From Diplosphaera chodatii (lineage: Eukaryota > Chlorophyta > Trebouxiophyceae > Prasiolales > Stichococcaceae): DNA of 64,000 nucleotides. Made by a program: the position numbers and the translations under genes. Shown here one piece after another: positions 21,357 through 33,820 of this stretch (position 1 is its first letter; each line of letters begins with the position of its first letter). The DNA lies in contig JAALGY010000010.1 of assembly GCA_032358165.1 (NCBI GenBank), forward strand, positions 372,001-436,000, read 5' to 3'. The notes below the pieces were generated by a model, which did not search any database, was not told the origin of the DNA, and saw only the letters and a program-made list of their open reading frames with translations.

Positions 21357-23976
21357 TCACGGTACCACTGCTAATAGGTCGATCGTGGTGCCAGATGCTA
21401 CCTTGAGCACCGATTTGCCAGCCGCACCGAAATCCGCCTTGTTATGCTTGATAATCTGCATTAGCACCACATACACGGAGTCACTTCATGGCATGCCACC
21501 CAATTGCCACAACCCTTTGGGGATGGCAACTTTGCAATTTTTGAAGGACAGAAGAGTGTGGCCAGGACATGGAACAGTGTCAAAAACTTACATAGCCGTT
21601 GCTGTCCAAGCCGTATGCGACGATGTAGACAGGTTGTCTGACACCATGGTGGAGGGTCGCCACCTGCCAGTTATACTGGAGCGGAAAAGGGGCGCGCCCA
21701 ATCTTTGTCACCACGCGGTGTCCATCCGGCGTGCGTTTGATCTGAACGATCTGCTCAAAGCCGGGGATCATCTCATGGGACTAATGACATGCAAGTCTTC
21801 AATATCACATGAAGCGTGTGTGTGTGTAAAGCATGCATGATGATGCTACTTCATGTCACGTGCACGGCAACTATGTCCAATGTAGCAGTGTGACGAGTTA
21901 CCGTGTCGTCGTCAGCATGCACGTAACAGTGTGAAGGTCCACCGATGCTGGCGCTCGACGAGTATTTGATCAAAGGTGTGATTCGCGCGCTCAGCAAGTT
22001 GGGGGAACCGGGCCTGATCCGGCGAAGGCTGAAAATCTACAACAACAACACAATGAGCAACACTTGATGCAATGTATGAAACAAGGTTGTGTCTTGCAAC
22101 ATAACCAACAAAAGGCTTTTGCATGTGACGAGGCAAATAGCTGTGGCAGCCACAGTGTTGCTGCCTGGGGCACTCCAATGCTTTCAAGGGGGGCCAAACA
22201 CTATTGTGCTTATTGGTATTGCGCACCGAATCGTCATGCTCGGCAAAAACCATGAGTGGTGGGCCGTTGTTGCCGTTGGGCAGCCGCGGGACGTATAACG
22301 CTAGGATCTGTCCAAGCCATGGATACATTGCATGTCAATCACATACCAAGTGTTGGTGGTGCCTCAGAAACTTTGCCGTTCGGTTTCAAATGTTCACCTT
22401 AGCATCATATATCCGGTTGCAACCGTTTGCAGAATGAATGCGTGTGGCGCCCGCCCGTGTGACCTTCCGGGAACGCACATCGTACCTACGTTGATAGTGA
22501 ACGCCATTTGATCGAGAAATCGAATAGCTTCATACTGTGCATGCATCCCCTCCACGTGGCTTTGTTTAAGATCGAGAATTGAATGCAAGGGCATGTTGAA
22601 GGTGAATGCTCACGATAGGTTCAACACCCAAGATGTCACTCGGCTGCCATTGTTTGGCTTCACGGTGCAGGGGTCACCGCAGACCAGACCCATAAAGATA
22701 GGGTACTTGTTGCCAACTGGCGCGCCCGCAGCAATGGTGGCTGTGGGAGGACGGTGAAGATGGACACAATTTTGTGGGTTGGAGGACGTCTTCCAATCAA
22801 CAAATGCTCTCTACTTTGTTGCACAAGCTTTTCGATTTGTTGTTGGCCATGCATGCATGTTGTTTGCCTTGGTTTCCAATGGTGCAGCCAGCCGCCACGC
22901 CCTTTATGAAAGGTGCCAAGTTGAGCTTCGAAAGCACCTGCCGTATGTACGGCAACTTATAACGTGGCAGCATGCACTCAACACTTGAGTGTAGACAATT
23001 GTACAAAACACAAGAGACTGCCGAGGTGACGCATAGCACACCTTGGGATGGCCGCTCTTGAGTGTCACCACCCACAAAGATGCACCCGGCCCGAAATACC
23101 TGCATCAACAACCGGCAATGGATCGTTCATGCAATGCTCTGTTGCACAATGATAGCTTACTAGCGACATCTTCTCGCAGATGTTTGTCACTTGCCGCCCT
23201 ATTGGTTAGGCACTTCTAGACGCCTACAACCATGTTCGAGGAGTCTTCAACCGAATCGGCACATGGTTGGCAGCAAAAATGGGTCCTGACCTGGTGACTG
23301 TCATGAACGCCAGCTTGCCATCGGTGGAGACGCACAAGGCTTGGGCAACATCCTCTTCCGGCGGCAGGTGTAGGCTGCTGCGGTGCACTCCGGATGAAGA
23401 GCTTACCTGCGCCATACACAAGCACACACACCCATTTATGTTTCCTTTGTCTGGTCAGCATACGGTCACACCCGTGCCCTATGCCGTCTGGGTCTGTGCC
23501 ACTGACAATGCTAGCTGAGCGCGCGCCCCTTCTCTGGCAACGTCACAAATTGTGCATGCCGCCAACCTGAAAATTCCTGCAGCAGTGCATGCAGCTACTG
23601 ACGCTGGGATGTGCCGCCGGCATGTCGCTGGCGTTGGCAGCGACCGGTTCGGGCTACTGAGCAGCGAGGCATGCTGGCATCCCAACGGGTAGCCAGAACC
23701 TTGCACACATACAGCCGCGCAAACGAGGACCGGCATGGCCTCGTTCATGCCGTGGTAGCCTAGTACTCCCAGCTGGAAGCCAGCCGCAGCGGCGCAACCG
23801 TCGCCGTACGTCAGCGTTTGCCAAAGGCTCGCTCACCCGCAGGGATTGAAACGTATTGAGGTCGCCATGGACGTAGATCAGGTCTCCACGTTGGGCGCTG
23901 GCTGGATGTGTTGCTGCGATGAGGCGACGGTCGTCAGTCCTAGCAGGACCAAGCAGGCGCGTTCGGCACACTTCAT
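21357..23976 (-). CDS. Secreted-family paralog 4, with a frameshift in exon 1
   Basis: Exons 23976-23837, 23406-23291, 23099-23042, 22937-22868, 22740-22614, 22485-22398, 22307-22227, 22036-21902, 21750-21592, 21455-21357. Exons 2-10 join in frame, end in TGA and are intact: SDGK-type motif CVSTDGKLAFM, SLWVVTLK, APFIKGVAAGC, LVCGDPC, LYVPRLPNGNN, GGPSHCY, QIKRTPDGHRVVTK, LLAVVP. Exon 1 has the ATG and a signal-like start (KCAERACLVLLGL), but it is 140 nt long where the others are 138 or 150. The leader is therefore out of frame with RGDLIYVHGD, and no in-frame ATG replaces it. The gene is the most divergent of the four. It is either a recent pseudogene, uses an unseen upstream exon, or there is a sequence error. 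Intron 4 has a GC donor (CAAG/GCAAAC). Confidence 0.7.
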
Positions 23977-24680
23977 GTGAAAAGCTGCAGCGCCTCTAAC
24001 AGGTGCTCTGTTGACGATGCTGCCGCATTCACCAACAGAAGCTCGGCTGCCCGCGCAACATGGATAACTGAGCCTGTGCGGAGACCCGGAGAGGCAGCAC
24101 GCGGTAGTAGAGAGGTACTTGAACACATCAAGTGACGAACAAGCGGGGTTGTGTCGAGTCAGCATCGCATTGCATCTGAACCTACTACCTACTATGCATA
24201 TGGTAGGATCTGATAACGGCCCTTCATCGATCGCCACAGCCGAAGGCCTGCTGAGGCCCCACATGAGCCAACGGCGCAACCAACAGCGCATGAATGACAC
24301 CACTCCACCGCACGCTCGTACACCTGACAGCAGCAAGGTTGCAGTACGCGCTCGTACGTTTGCCATGCATGTTTGTCATGCGAGTTCACACCTGAGATGT
24401 GAACCCGTGCAGCCTGACGTGCTTGTGTGATATCAACAGGTGTACTTTTGGGTGGGTGGTCGATGTCTGTGGTCAGATCCTTCCCAAACCAGCTGTTGTA
24501 TCTGTTCGAGGAGGCTGCCGCTCCGGCTATGGGGCCAGTGGTAGGGAGTCTGGCAGCAAATTGTATGGTTTCATGACGGCGATGTGGCTCAAAAGCACAG
24601 GAGCCACTCGAGGTTGCCATGCGCGATGTCACATCAGAATGAACGTTGGACACCGTGGGGGCACAGACAGCGGGCGCTTG

Positions 24681-27600
24681 TCACTGCATCTTCGACTTGA
24701 AGGCTCCCGCCATGCCACCGGACCGTACCCGCACCTCCTCTGCTGCCGCCGCCGCCGCCGCCTCATCCGCACCCCGCGTCAGCGCCTTGCCTGCAGACAC
24801 ACCGGCACACGCCTGTCAAACTGAGCTTGCATGGCACGCCTGCAACCTTGTGCCTGCCCTGCCACCCGTGCTTGCATGCGCTGGGCGCGCCAGGTGGACC
24901 ATGTTGTACATGCAGCAGCTGGTGGCATTGCCGGATTGCGCACATCTGAGATGTCATTCCACTGCGGGGCCTAGGTGCACCTGCTCTGGCGGTGTGCAGG
25001 TCGGCCAGCTGCGTCTCCGACACCCCCGGCGGCGCCTCCGTCAGCAGGCACTCCCCTCCCCGGCGGTCGTCTTCAGGAGCGCAATGACGTCCCGGATGGA
25101 CGGCGCCCCTGCAGTGCAGGGGTGCTCAGGGATGCAGACACAACGAACACCGATGTGCCAGCAGGCAGCAACCCCTAGGCCGGGGGCAGCTGTCACAGCA
25201 GATTGCGAATTGCACGACCCACAGCACCTCAACTTCTGGCTTTCACATCACGCTCCCAATTCGGCTGCTCCATCTGCAAACCCATCACCGCCTCGCGGCT
25301 TGTGACACCAAATCACCTGCCAGCAGCATGACGAGGCGTTCCAGGCCGAAGGCGATGCCGCCATGGGGCGGCGCCCCCGTCTGCAGCGCATCCAAGCAGC
25401 GCGCCGAACTTGCCGCGCGCCTCCGCTTCGGACAGCCCGATCGCCGCGTACACCCGCTCCTGCACGCTGCGCCGGGTAGATGCGCAGGCTGCCGCCTGCA
25501 GCACAGGCCCATCCGATAGATTGGCGAGGTGGGTTCCCACAAACAGCGTAAGCAGGCAGCTTGGCAGGGTAAGCACAGATTCCATGCAATCGCACAAATC
25601 TGTATGGGGATCTGGTTCCAGCCGCAATACCAGGCGCACGCTCGCCCTCACCTCCGATTTCAGTGCTTTCAGCACGAGGTCGTACGCCTGGGCGCGCGCC
25701 GTCCTGATGTCGCCGCCATTGGCCACATCGTCGGCGTTGGGCGCCGTGAAGGGGTGGTGCAGCGCCTCCAGCCTGTCCTCCCCCTGGTTCCTGCAGCATT
25801 GGGCAGGTTAGGCTGTTAAGCGCTAGCAGGTACATGCGCAGTTTCACCCTGGGCCGACACGTTTCAAGGCAGGGTGTCATAGCGACAACTGCATTGTTCA
25901 TGTCCTCTGCCCTGGGCTGGTGGCTCACATACTGAATCTAGCAATGAGAATGATATGGGCCCACACTGACGAACTGGGCGACGTGCTACGATCGGTACCC
26001 TCATTGCCCTGAATGCTTCGGGGGGATGGCTGCGCCATTCAGGTGCACACCCCCCAGACACACGGTGGAGGGGACCAGCGCTTGCGCTGTGGCTACTGCT
26101 CCTCGACAAGTGGGTCATGGGAAGCGGAGCAACAGATGCAAGCCTGGGACATCCGAACGAGGGGCAGGACAGCAAGGTGAGCCTGAAATACGGGTGACAC
26201 TGACGGCTGCGCACCAGTCGAACACGGGGAAGTCGGTGACCCAGGTGAGCGCGGCGTTGTCGGCCGGCACCCCCCCCGGCCCCGCCGCCACCCGCTGCCG
26301 CAACCGGTTCCCGCGCCCGGCGCACCACCGGACCCCTGCACTCATTCGTCAGCATGCCTCTCATCTTTGCTCTCTGGCCACATGGCATGCCTCCGCCTGT
26401 GCGGTGCATTCATCAGGCAGATGCCTGTGCCATGCGTCTGCGTTGGCATGCTGTTGAGCAGGCGCACATGAATGCTGACGGGCGGCAGCAGACTGCTGAG
26501 GCGTGCTGGTTGAGCTGCATGGCTGACACATTCAAGCACGGCTACAGAAGGCTTCAAAACGAACACACATCACTCACAGGCCGCCGACGAGCAGCAGCAG
26601 CAGCAGGTCGGCGGGGCGTGCCCCCAGCGCCGCCACCAGCGCCGCCACCTGCGCGTCGTCGAAGCCCGCCTCGACGGGCGCCACCCCGTCCAGCAGGTTG
26701 TGCTGCAGCACCCTGCACGGAAGCGTCATCTGGTTGAAAATGTAAGGACGTGGTGCTGGCTGCAGCTGTGCACTGGAGCCGGACTGCATCGCCTGGCAAT
26801 TCCGACCGCGCAGATGACAGGACGCTATCGGCGGCCGCTTTCCTCTCGCACCTGCCGTAGATCAACGCCTCGGCTGCCAGCGCCTCTGTGGCGATGTCGC
26901 CCTTGAGCTTCACGCGGCTGCTGGAGATGCGGCTACCGGCCGGCACCTGAACGCCTTCACGATGCCGCCGGCTGCTGCCGCATCTGCCAGCGGCCTGCAC
27001 GCATTGATTCTGTCGCCATGAGCCTCGGCTCGTCAACGACTGGGGGTCGCTCGCCTGCGCTGAGCACTTATGCCAACAAGTACACAGCCACCTGCACCGC
27101 TAGGGAGCCAGTTCTGCCAGTAAGGGAGGGGTCAGCAGGGGCGCACTTGAGCTTGCAGCCTGCCACGGCATCGGCAACGTCGGCAAGCGGGAAGCCGAAG
27201 CGGGTGTCGGGGCGGTCCGTGCCGTACCGCAGCATCGCCTCGGCATACGTCATGCTGGGCAGCGGCAGCTGCAGCTCCACGCCCTTCACCTGCACCATGT
27301 GCATGCTGAGAGCCTGCCAGCCAGCGCATCCTTGACATAATCTATCCATAGCATGCACTGCTGTCAGCCCAGCGCCTCGCCAGGCACGTGGCTCACAGCG
27401 TGGCCAGCAACGCCTGGACGGGTTTGGGTGGGGCCGGCCCCACCTCCCCGAACAAGGCCGCGATGAGCCGCCCCGTCAGCGCCACGATGGCGGCCTGGTC
27501 CATGAACGCCACCTCCATGTCGAGCTGCGTAAATTCTGGCTGCCGGTCCGACTGCAGGTCCTGCAGCATGCAGGACGTCCCGGCTGCTGTGTCTGTAAAG

Positions 27601-30097
27601 TATATGTCGCATTTGATTTTGCTTGCACAACAAGCGGCCTGGAATGCTCTGTCTGCACAAGGCAACAGCAGCGGCTGATGCGGCATGCATCTGCTGCAGG
27701 GCTGTGTGCGAAGGGCGCTCCTACCAAACTGACTTACACAGCTAGTGAACAGAGAAAGTTCCCGCTGCCAACTGTATGGGCTGAATGGTGCACAGCCTGA
27801 CTGCACAGCTGGTGTGCACCTGCTTGCCTCGTCTCACAAACAGCACACGCGTGGACTGACATGGTGCTGCTGGCTCACCTTGTCGCGGAAGCAGCGCGCG
27901 ATCTGGTAGCAGCGGTCCACGCCCGCCACCATCAGCATCTGCTTGAACAGCTGCGGCGACTGGGGCAGCGCGTAGTACTCCCCCGGCTGCACCCTGCAGC
28001 ACACTTGAGCTCACCAGAGTCTGCAAGCTGGGTCGGCACATTCCTTATCCAGCACCTGACCCGCTGCCTGCTGACAGTCAGGTCTGCAGCCGCTGGCTGC
28101 AGCAACTGCCCAGGATCGAGGGACTGTGCATCCGAGCCAGCCAGCATGTTGACTCTGCACCAACATCAGACTGCGTGCATCCTGCTGCCAATCCCTTGCC
28201 ATTCCAGAACGTTCGTTCAAGGACGAGCTAGGCCCCCTGTTGCATTCTACCTGGAGGGCACCAGGAAGTCGCGGGCGCCCTCCGGCGTGGAGCGCGTCAG
28301 CACCGGCGTCTCCACCTCCAGGAAGCCCTGCCCCTCCTCCAGGAACCGCCTGCAGGGGGACGGGCACCGGCAGCACATCAACCGCTGGCAGCAGCAAGCA
28401 CCTCGGGCAGCACACAGGGCAACACCGGGCGCCTTCAGCGCTGCGCAGCTGCCCGCGCCTGTCGGCAGCAAGCGCCTGCAGCAGCACCGTGCGAGTGTGA
28501 CGCCTGCCCACGATCTTGGCACACGCAGGCGCCGCACCTGATGGCGCGCGTGACGCGGTGCCGCAGCCGCAGGTTGGCCGCCATGGCGGGCCGCCGCAGG
28601 TCCAGCACCCGGTGCCGCAGCCGCTGCTCCTCCCGCAGCGCCTCCGGCGTGGCCTGCACTTGAGCAAACTCACCTTTGACCACACATCATGCTGGTATCC
28701 TGCTGCCGTCGCATCTTGCAGTGTCAGGTCCTTTGCAGTACTGTGCTGATACCGACAGTGCTGATGAGTCACCCACCTTTGCGGACTCTGACACCGGCAG
28801 CGCCAGGCCGGCCTCCACGGCGCTTGGGACGCAGATGCCGTCCGCCCAATCCACCAGCACCTCGATGTCCCCTGCCGTTTCAGGCAGACGAGAATGGGCA
28901 ACAATGTCCCTTTCAGACACAATGGTCCCCCGACTCAGCCCTCTTTTGCAAGCACGACATGCAACTTCACCACATGCTGGACATGGGCCCATCTGTTGAC
29001 CGACGTGCGAGCGTGCACATCACGCCACAGGACAGGCGCAGCGCTTGCCTGTGGGGATGTTCGGGTTGGGGACCTGCTGCTTGCGGCGACCACGTACTCC
29101 TGCCGCAGCCTGCTCCCTAACGCCGCCGCCTCTGGCTGCTGCTCGGGCACCACCGTGGCCTGGATGAGCCCCGTGGCGTCCCGCACATCAAAGAACAGCA
29201 CGCCGCCATGGTTCCTGCGGCACCGGGTGGGCCTATGGGTGACTTGGGGTGCCGTGAGCCGTTTAAAGTTGACATCAGACAAGACTGCCCTTCATGGACC
29301 GGCTTGTTTGGTGACAGGGCCGTGAAAAAAGCCAACCTGTAGCGGTCAACCCAGCCGCACACGGTGACATGTTCCCCCTCAGGGACGGCCGCCACCACCG
29401 CCGCCAGGTGGCTCCGGCCCGGCCAGCTCATGGCCCCCTCCACAAGCGGCCTGCGCCATGCATGAGATCATGCTGTTGCATGCACAGTAGTGCAGGAAGA
29501 TGCTGGGGACTGGATCATCACTTCAGCAGACATGGACCATACAATGATCGGTGGCATGCAAGGGAGTCGTGCTGAGCGCGACTTCCGTCAAAAAAGGATG
29601 AAAAGCATGTTCACCTGGACTCTGTGTCGGCTGCCGGCTGAGCATCTGTTTCTGCGCCGCCACTGGCGCCGCCCGCAGCCGCACGTCCGGCCGCGGCGGC
29701 CGCCGCTGCGCCGCGCTGAACGCGCGCTGGTGCTGCATGGCGGCCAGGGCGCGGGGCGGCACCCGGGACAGCAGCGCGTACAGCTTCTTCTTAGCGTTCT
29801 GCGTGCCCTTGCCCCGCAGCTGGCCCAGCGGCGGTGCACAAAGCTGCGGTGCCGCTGTGGCGGGCGGCCATGCATGGCGGAGCAATGCGCCGCACCCCAC
29901 GGCGGCTGCCGGTCGCCATGGCGCCAGGGTGCGCATCGAGCGCCCCTGCTACACGGGCGGCGGCAGCTGCAGCGGCGCGTGGCGCAGCAGCAGGGCGCAG
30001 GTTGGGAGGCAGGCCCGATGCAGGTACAGGGCGGCCTCAGGTGCGCCCTCAGGGCCTGCAGCATTGCTGCGCCGAGGCCGCCGCGTCCCAAGCTCAT
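24681..30097 (-). pseudogene. Aspartyl-tRNA synthetase pseudogene, copy B
   Basis: All parts of the 16-exon AspRS gene can be recognised in order, ending [14 protein letters not shown] then TGA at 24683-24681. Compared base by base with copy A, I see a 1-nt loss and a larger deletion in exon 1, and a 16-nt deletion in exon 3 before PNPNIPTG. There is a 1-nt loss in exon 10 (after IVKAF), a 1-nt gain in exon 12 and a 1-nt loss in exon 13 (in the NGTEI segment). Exon 14 has two 1-nt gains and exon 15 a 5-nt gain. Class II blocks such as [16 protein letters not shown] and GLERLVMLL survive. It cannot make a full synthetase. It is divergent from the hydrolase gene, which is probably the ancestral arrangement. 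Confidence 0.85.
28249..28658. repeat. 410-bp near-identical tract shared with 18179-18588
   Basis: Partner of the tract in AspRS copy A: equal length, about five differences, intron identical. See the entry at 18179-18588. Confidence 0.8.
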
Positions 30098-30520
30098 GCA
30101 GCGATCATCGCGTATGATATTGCATTGCAGAGTGCGCACATACAGGCCAACTGCACCACAAGCCACTGCCCGCAGAAGCCATACTGATGCTTCCTGCTGC
30201 CACTGTTGTCCCCTCTGCAGCTCATCGCTCTCAAGGCCTGTGCATTGTGCAACCGTGTCAGTTGCAAAGAGCATCAGCTTGGCTTTGTAGAGCTGCTTGC
30301 AAACCAACCGAAACGGGAAAGGGCAAATCAATCTATGCTGCTTTCAAGTCGCCCTGAATGATGCAAGCGATGCAACATTACTGTTCGCATCGATGTGAGC
30401 TCCATTTACAGCGGAGCAGTCGGTGGCACCATACGGGTGAGTATCAAGCCTTACCTGATTGGGTACCTACCAAAGTGCTCCTCTGTGTCCTGTCCAGAGA
30501 GCCACCCTGTTGCAGGTAAC
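30098..30520. promoter_or_regulatory. Divergent spacer between AspRS copy B and the hydrolase gene
   Basis: A 423-bp interval between the two start codons, transcribed outward on both sides. Pieces of it (for example GCAAGC..TTACTGTTCGCA and CAGCGGAGCAGTCGGT) are recognisable again at about 20440-20500, upstream of the intact AspRS. The promoter of the intact copy therefore derives from the same ancestral divergent promoter. I cannot point to a specific element. Confidence 0.5.
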
Positions 30521-32875
30521 ATGCATGCCATCGGCGCAATCTCTGCCATATGCACAGGTACTCCCACGGCACACCTATCAACGCGACCTCGGCTGCGCAG
30601 ACTGCAGCTGGCAACATGCTCAGCTGCGGCAGCCAATGGTGCCCAGAGCGTCAGTGCACCGCAGCAGCCACAGCGTGGCGTCGTCATTCTGCCCGGCTTG
30701 GGCAACAGCGCAGCGGACTATGCAGCCATCGCAGCCGACCTTGAGGTGCTTGGCAGCGGGATGATCATGTGCCAACGAGAAACTTGTCCTCTGCGTGTTG
30801 CATGTTGCATGTTGCATGTTGCGTGGCCTGGTATCCGCACGGTGCCAGGGTGCAATGCATGCATAGGGGCGGGGACTCGCGGTGGAGGTGGCGCGCGTGT
30901 CGCGCCCCGACTGGCTGCGCAACGCCGCGGGGCTGACCGACGTCAGCTACTGGCGCGGCACGCTGCAGCCGCGGCCCACCGTCAACTGGTGCGGTCTTGG
31001 CGAGTCTGGCGTCAATGAACGCCCTCACTTTTGCCCTGGTGCGCGGGCACATCAGCGCCCTGTCATCGCGATGCGGATGTGTTGCATGTCCCCCGCAAAG
31101 CCGATTTGAGGGCTAAAACAACAGAGCCGCACCGTACGGCCGCAGGTATATGGACCGAATTACAGCAGCGTTGCAGGTGGTCGAGGAGCAGTCGGCGGAC
31201 GGCGCGCCAGTGACGCTGCTGGCGCACAGCGCGGGCGGCTGGCTGTCGCGCGTGTTCCTGCTCGAGGTGGGGGTCCATGGCAGCCTTGCAGCTGCCTCCA
31301 GGCATTGGCAGCAGCACCGCAACCCCTATCTACTGGGGTGCTGCCCACCTTCAAATCCTCCGCAAGGACGCACCAAAGCGGTGAGGCTGATGTCTGGCTG
31401 CTGTTGATGGGGAGCTCCACTCGGATACGATGACAAGCCACTGGAACTCCCTGTGCTGATCGCTACAGGAGGGCCTGGGCCGCGTGGACCGGCTGGTGAC
31501 GCTGGGCAGCCCGCACAACCCGCCGCCGCCCGGGGTGGCGGACCAGACGCGGGGCATCCTGTCGCACGTGGCCGCCACCTCGCCCGGCAACTTCCACGAG
31601 CAGGTGGCGGCCCCCGCTGCGGCGCCTGTGCATTTGCACACGCACTGCATGCGCTTCTTCCTGTCTGACACAGCTGTTGTTGTCGGCATGCCATCAAGAG
31701 GGATGCACTCAGCATCTCCAGTGTTCTGATGCGATGACAGTTGACTTCTGCTCTCTGGTATTTCTCGAGCCGCAAGTATCTTGGCATTCCAGCCCTTGTC
31801 TGGCCAAACAGTAGAGCACACACCTGCTGAACCATGTCACAAGCCGAAGTTTGCAAATCTGCGTGTTTTGCAGATCGCGTATGTGACGGTGGCAGGCAAG
31901 TTCCTGAAGGGCGCTGGGCTGCGGGAAAAGGGCGCCACCCTGGGGCAGAAGGTCGTGGGCGCTGGGTACGCACAGGTGAGCTTGGGCACCATGGCAGCCT
32001 GTGCCACTTGTCCGAGGCAGGATGTGGCGGGACGAGACAGTGGGGCTCGGCATGGGGCAGAAACATCATGTCAGCAGTGCAACACTGCGCACCCGCATAC
32101 CAGGAGCATGGTGTGGTCATGCGGTCTGCCTGTGCAGAGCCTCTGACCGGCAGAGCAGCAGGCGTGTTCTGCTCTTGCCGCAGGTGTGTGGGCGGCCCGA
32201 CGTGTGGGGCGACGGCATCACGCCCGTGGAGTGCGCCCACCTGACAGGTGCGGGTTGCAGTGCATCGCGCAGTTGCAGCGCAAATGCAGTGCTGGCCATG
32301 GCTGCAGCCTCGCTGGGGTCGCAGCCTCAGGTTGACAAACGCACATGTTAACCTCTGTTGATGCTCACACCCTGCACACTGTGTTGATCGCAGCAGGCTG
32401 GTCCCCATGTTGGCTGGTTCCCATGTTCACCCTACACCTTTCCTGACCTGCTGCAGGCGCAAAGCAGCTCACGCTCGATGGCGTATTCCACAGCCCGATC
32501 GGCGCGACGGTGGGGCGCTCCTGGTACGGCTCCGAGGACGTCATCGACCGCTGGGTGCACGAGATCTGGCGGGACGCAGACGAGCTCGCAGGTGACGCCG
32601 GCCCCTCCCTTCTGCACACTGGTCTGGCTGCACGTGATGAGGCCTCCATGGAAGCCAGCGATCGCCGGGCGCCTGATTTACCTTCCACCATGCGGAGTTC
32701 AACATGGATGTTTAAGAACTACCTAGCAGGGCAGCACCACACGGCTTGCAGCAAATGTTAGTTTGACAAAGCGTCTGAAGCTTCAAGATGTTGTGCTTCA
32801 GAGTTCAAGAAGGAGCTGGGCGAGGTGGCGGAAGACACCATGCTGCCGGATGCCGAGACTGTCGGCAGCGCGTGA
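30521..32875 (+). CDS. Alpha/beta hydrolase (lipase/esterase-like), probably plastid-targeted
   Basis: Eight exons, 30521-30745, 30867-30988, 31146-31266, 31469-31603, 31874-31975, 32184-32247, 32457-32591, 32802-32875, give 325 residues. Residues 1 to about 45 are rich in Ala, Ser, Thr and Arg without acids, like an algal transit peptide. The fold starts with VVILPGLGNSAADY. DWLRNAAGL follows, then the nucleophile elbow AHSAGG (Ser144, in the GxSxG position with Ala for the first Gly). After that come LVTLGSPHNPPPPG, WGDGITP (likely acid Asp245) and GVFHSP (likely His268), then SWYGSEDVIDRW. Plant members of this family are annotated as hydrolases of unknown substrate with the same catalytic order. 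The family assignment is firm, the substrate unknown. The start is the only in-frame ATG before the conserved core. A relic of its 5' end lies at 20592-20730. Confidence 0.88.
30796..30822. repeat. Short tandem repeat TGTTGCA in hydrolase intron 1
   Basis: Four head-to-tail copies of the 7-mer; the last differs at one base. It lies wholly within intron 1 (30746-30866). Confidence 0.8.
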
Positions 32876-33820
32876 TGCACTGCAAATATGCACTTGCTGA
32901 GTGGGCGTGCGGAGCCTGCAGCGCAGCTCGCGGCGGGCTGACGGCAGTTGGGGCACAGCTTGCCGCAGCATGCAGCTGAGGAGGCAGCGCTGTGAGCCTG
33001 GCGGGCATTTCCCCAGTCCAGAGATGCCTGTGTTCGGCAGGACTGAACCTTCGACAGTTGATGTAGTTGAAACACTGCTGGGACACTTCGAGCCCCAGCA
33101 TCGGAGCTGGCCCCTTTCTATTGCAGCACCGCAGGGATATTCCTGGTACATCGTTTGAGTCTGATGGGTGCGGTTCAGAGCCATCGAATCGAGATTTGTC
33201 GCTGTCTGACAGACACCGTGGCGTGAGTGTGCCGGTGCCGTGTGAGGGTTGTGCCCGCACGCAGCTAGGGCGGCAACGACGAGAAAACCTCAATGGACGC
33301 AGCAACACTCATATCCGACAAGAGCCGGCGTACATGCCTGCGCGTACAGGAGTTGGCATGGATGACATATCTGCCGTAAGCGTTCAGATTGGCCAAGTAC
33401 ACGATCAGCCGAGGAATATGCTGGGGCCGAAGCGGCATATGAAGGTGCCACATGGGCCGTAGATGCGGCCGTTGAAGGACACCACCGCGGCTGCAGAAGC
33501 GCCACAACTTCGTTTGCAAGGGCTCCTTACGGTCAAGAGCCGAACTTTTGCCGGGTGGGTGTGAACACCACGTGTGTCTGAGGATAGCACGGCCTGTCTG
33601 TGCATGCAGCTGCACGCATGGCGATCACATGTTGATTCGTGCGGATCGGACGACAGTTGTATTTGAGTCTATCGCGCTCTGCCGATTGCATGCATGCACT
33701 TCTCTGATGTGGCGATCCGCATCAGCCTTGTAGTGCCACCGCTGTTGTCAACTTCAGTACCTGCACATGTGGATAGCTGCGGATAACAATTGTCGGCATC
33801 GCGTATGCAGGACTGGCAAT
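32876..33820. other. Intergenic stretch between the hydrolase and PhoD 1
   Basis: No exon of a known family, RNA gene or repeat is visible in these 945 bp. It should hold the 3' end of the hydrolase transcript and the PhoD 1 promoter. The longest open frames (for example the minus-strand one ending near 33265) show no conserved motif. Confidence 0.5.
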
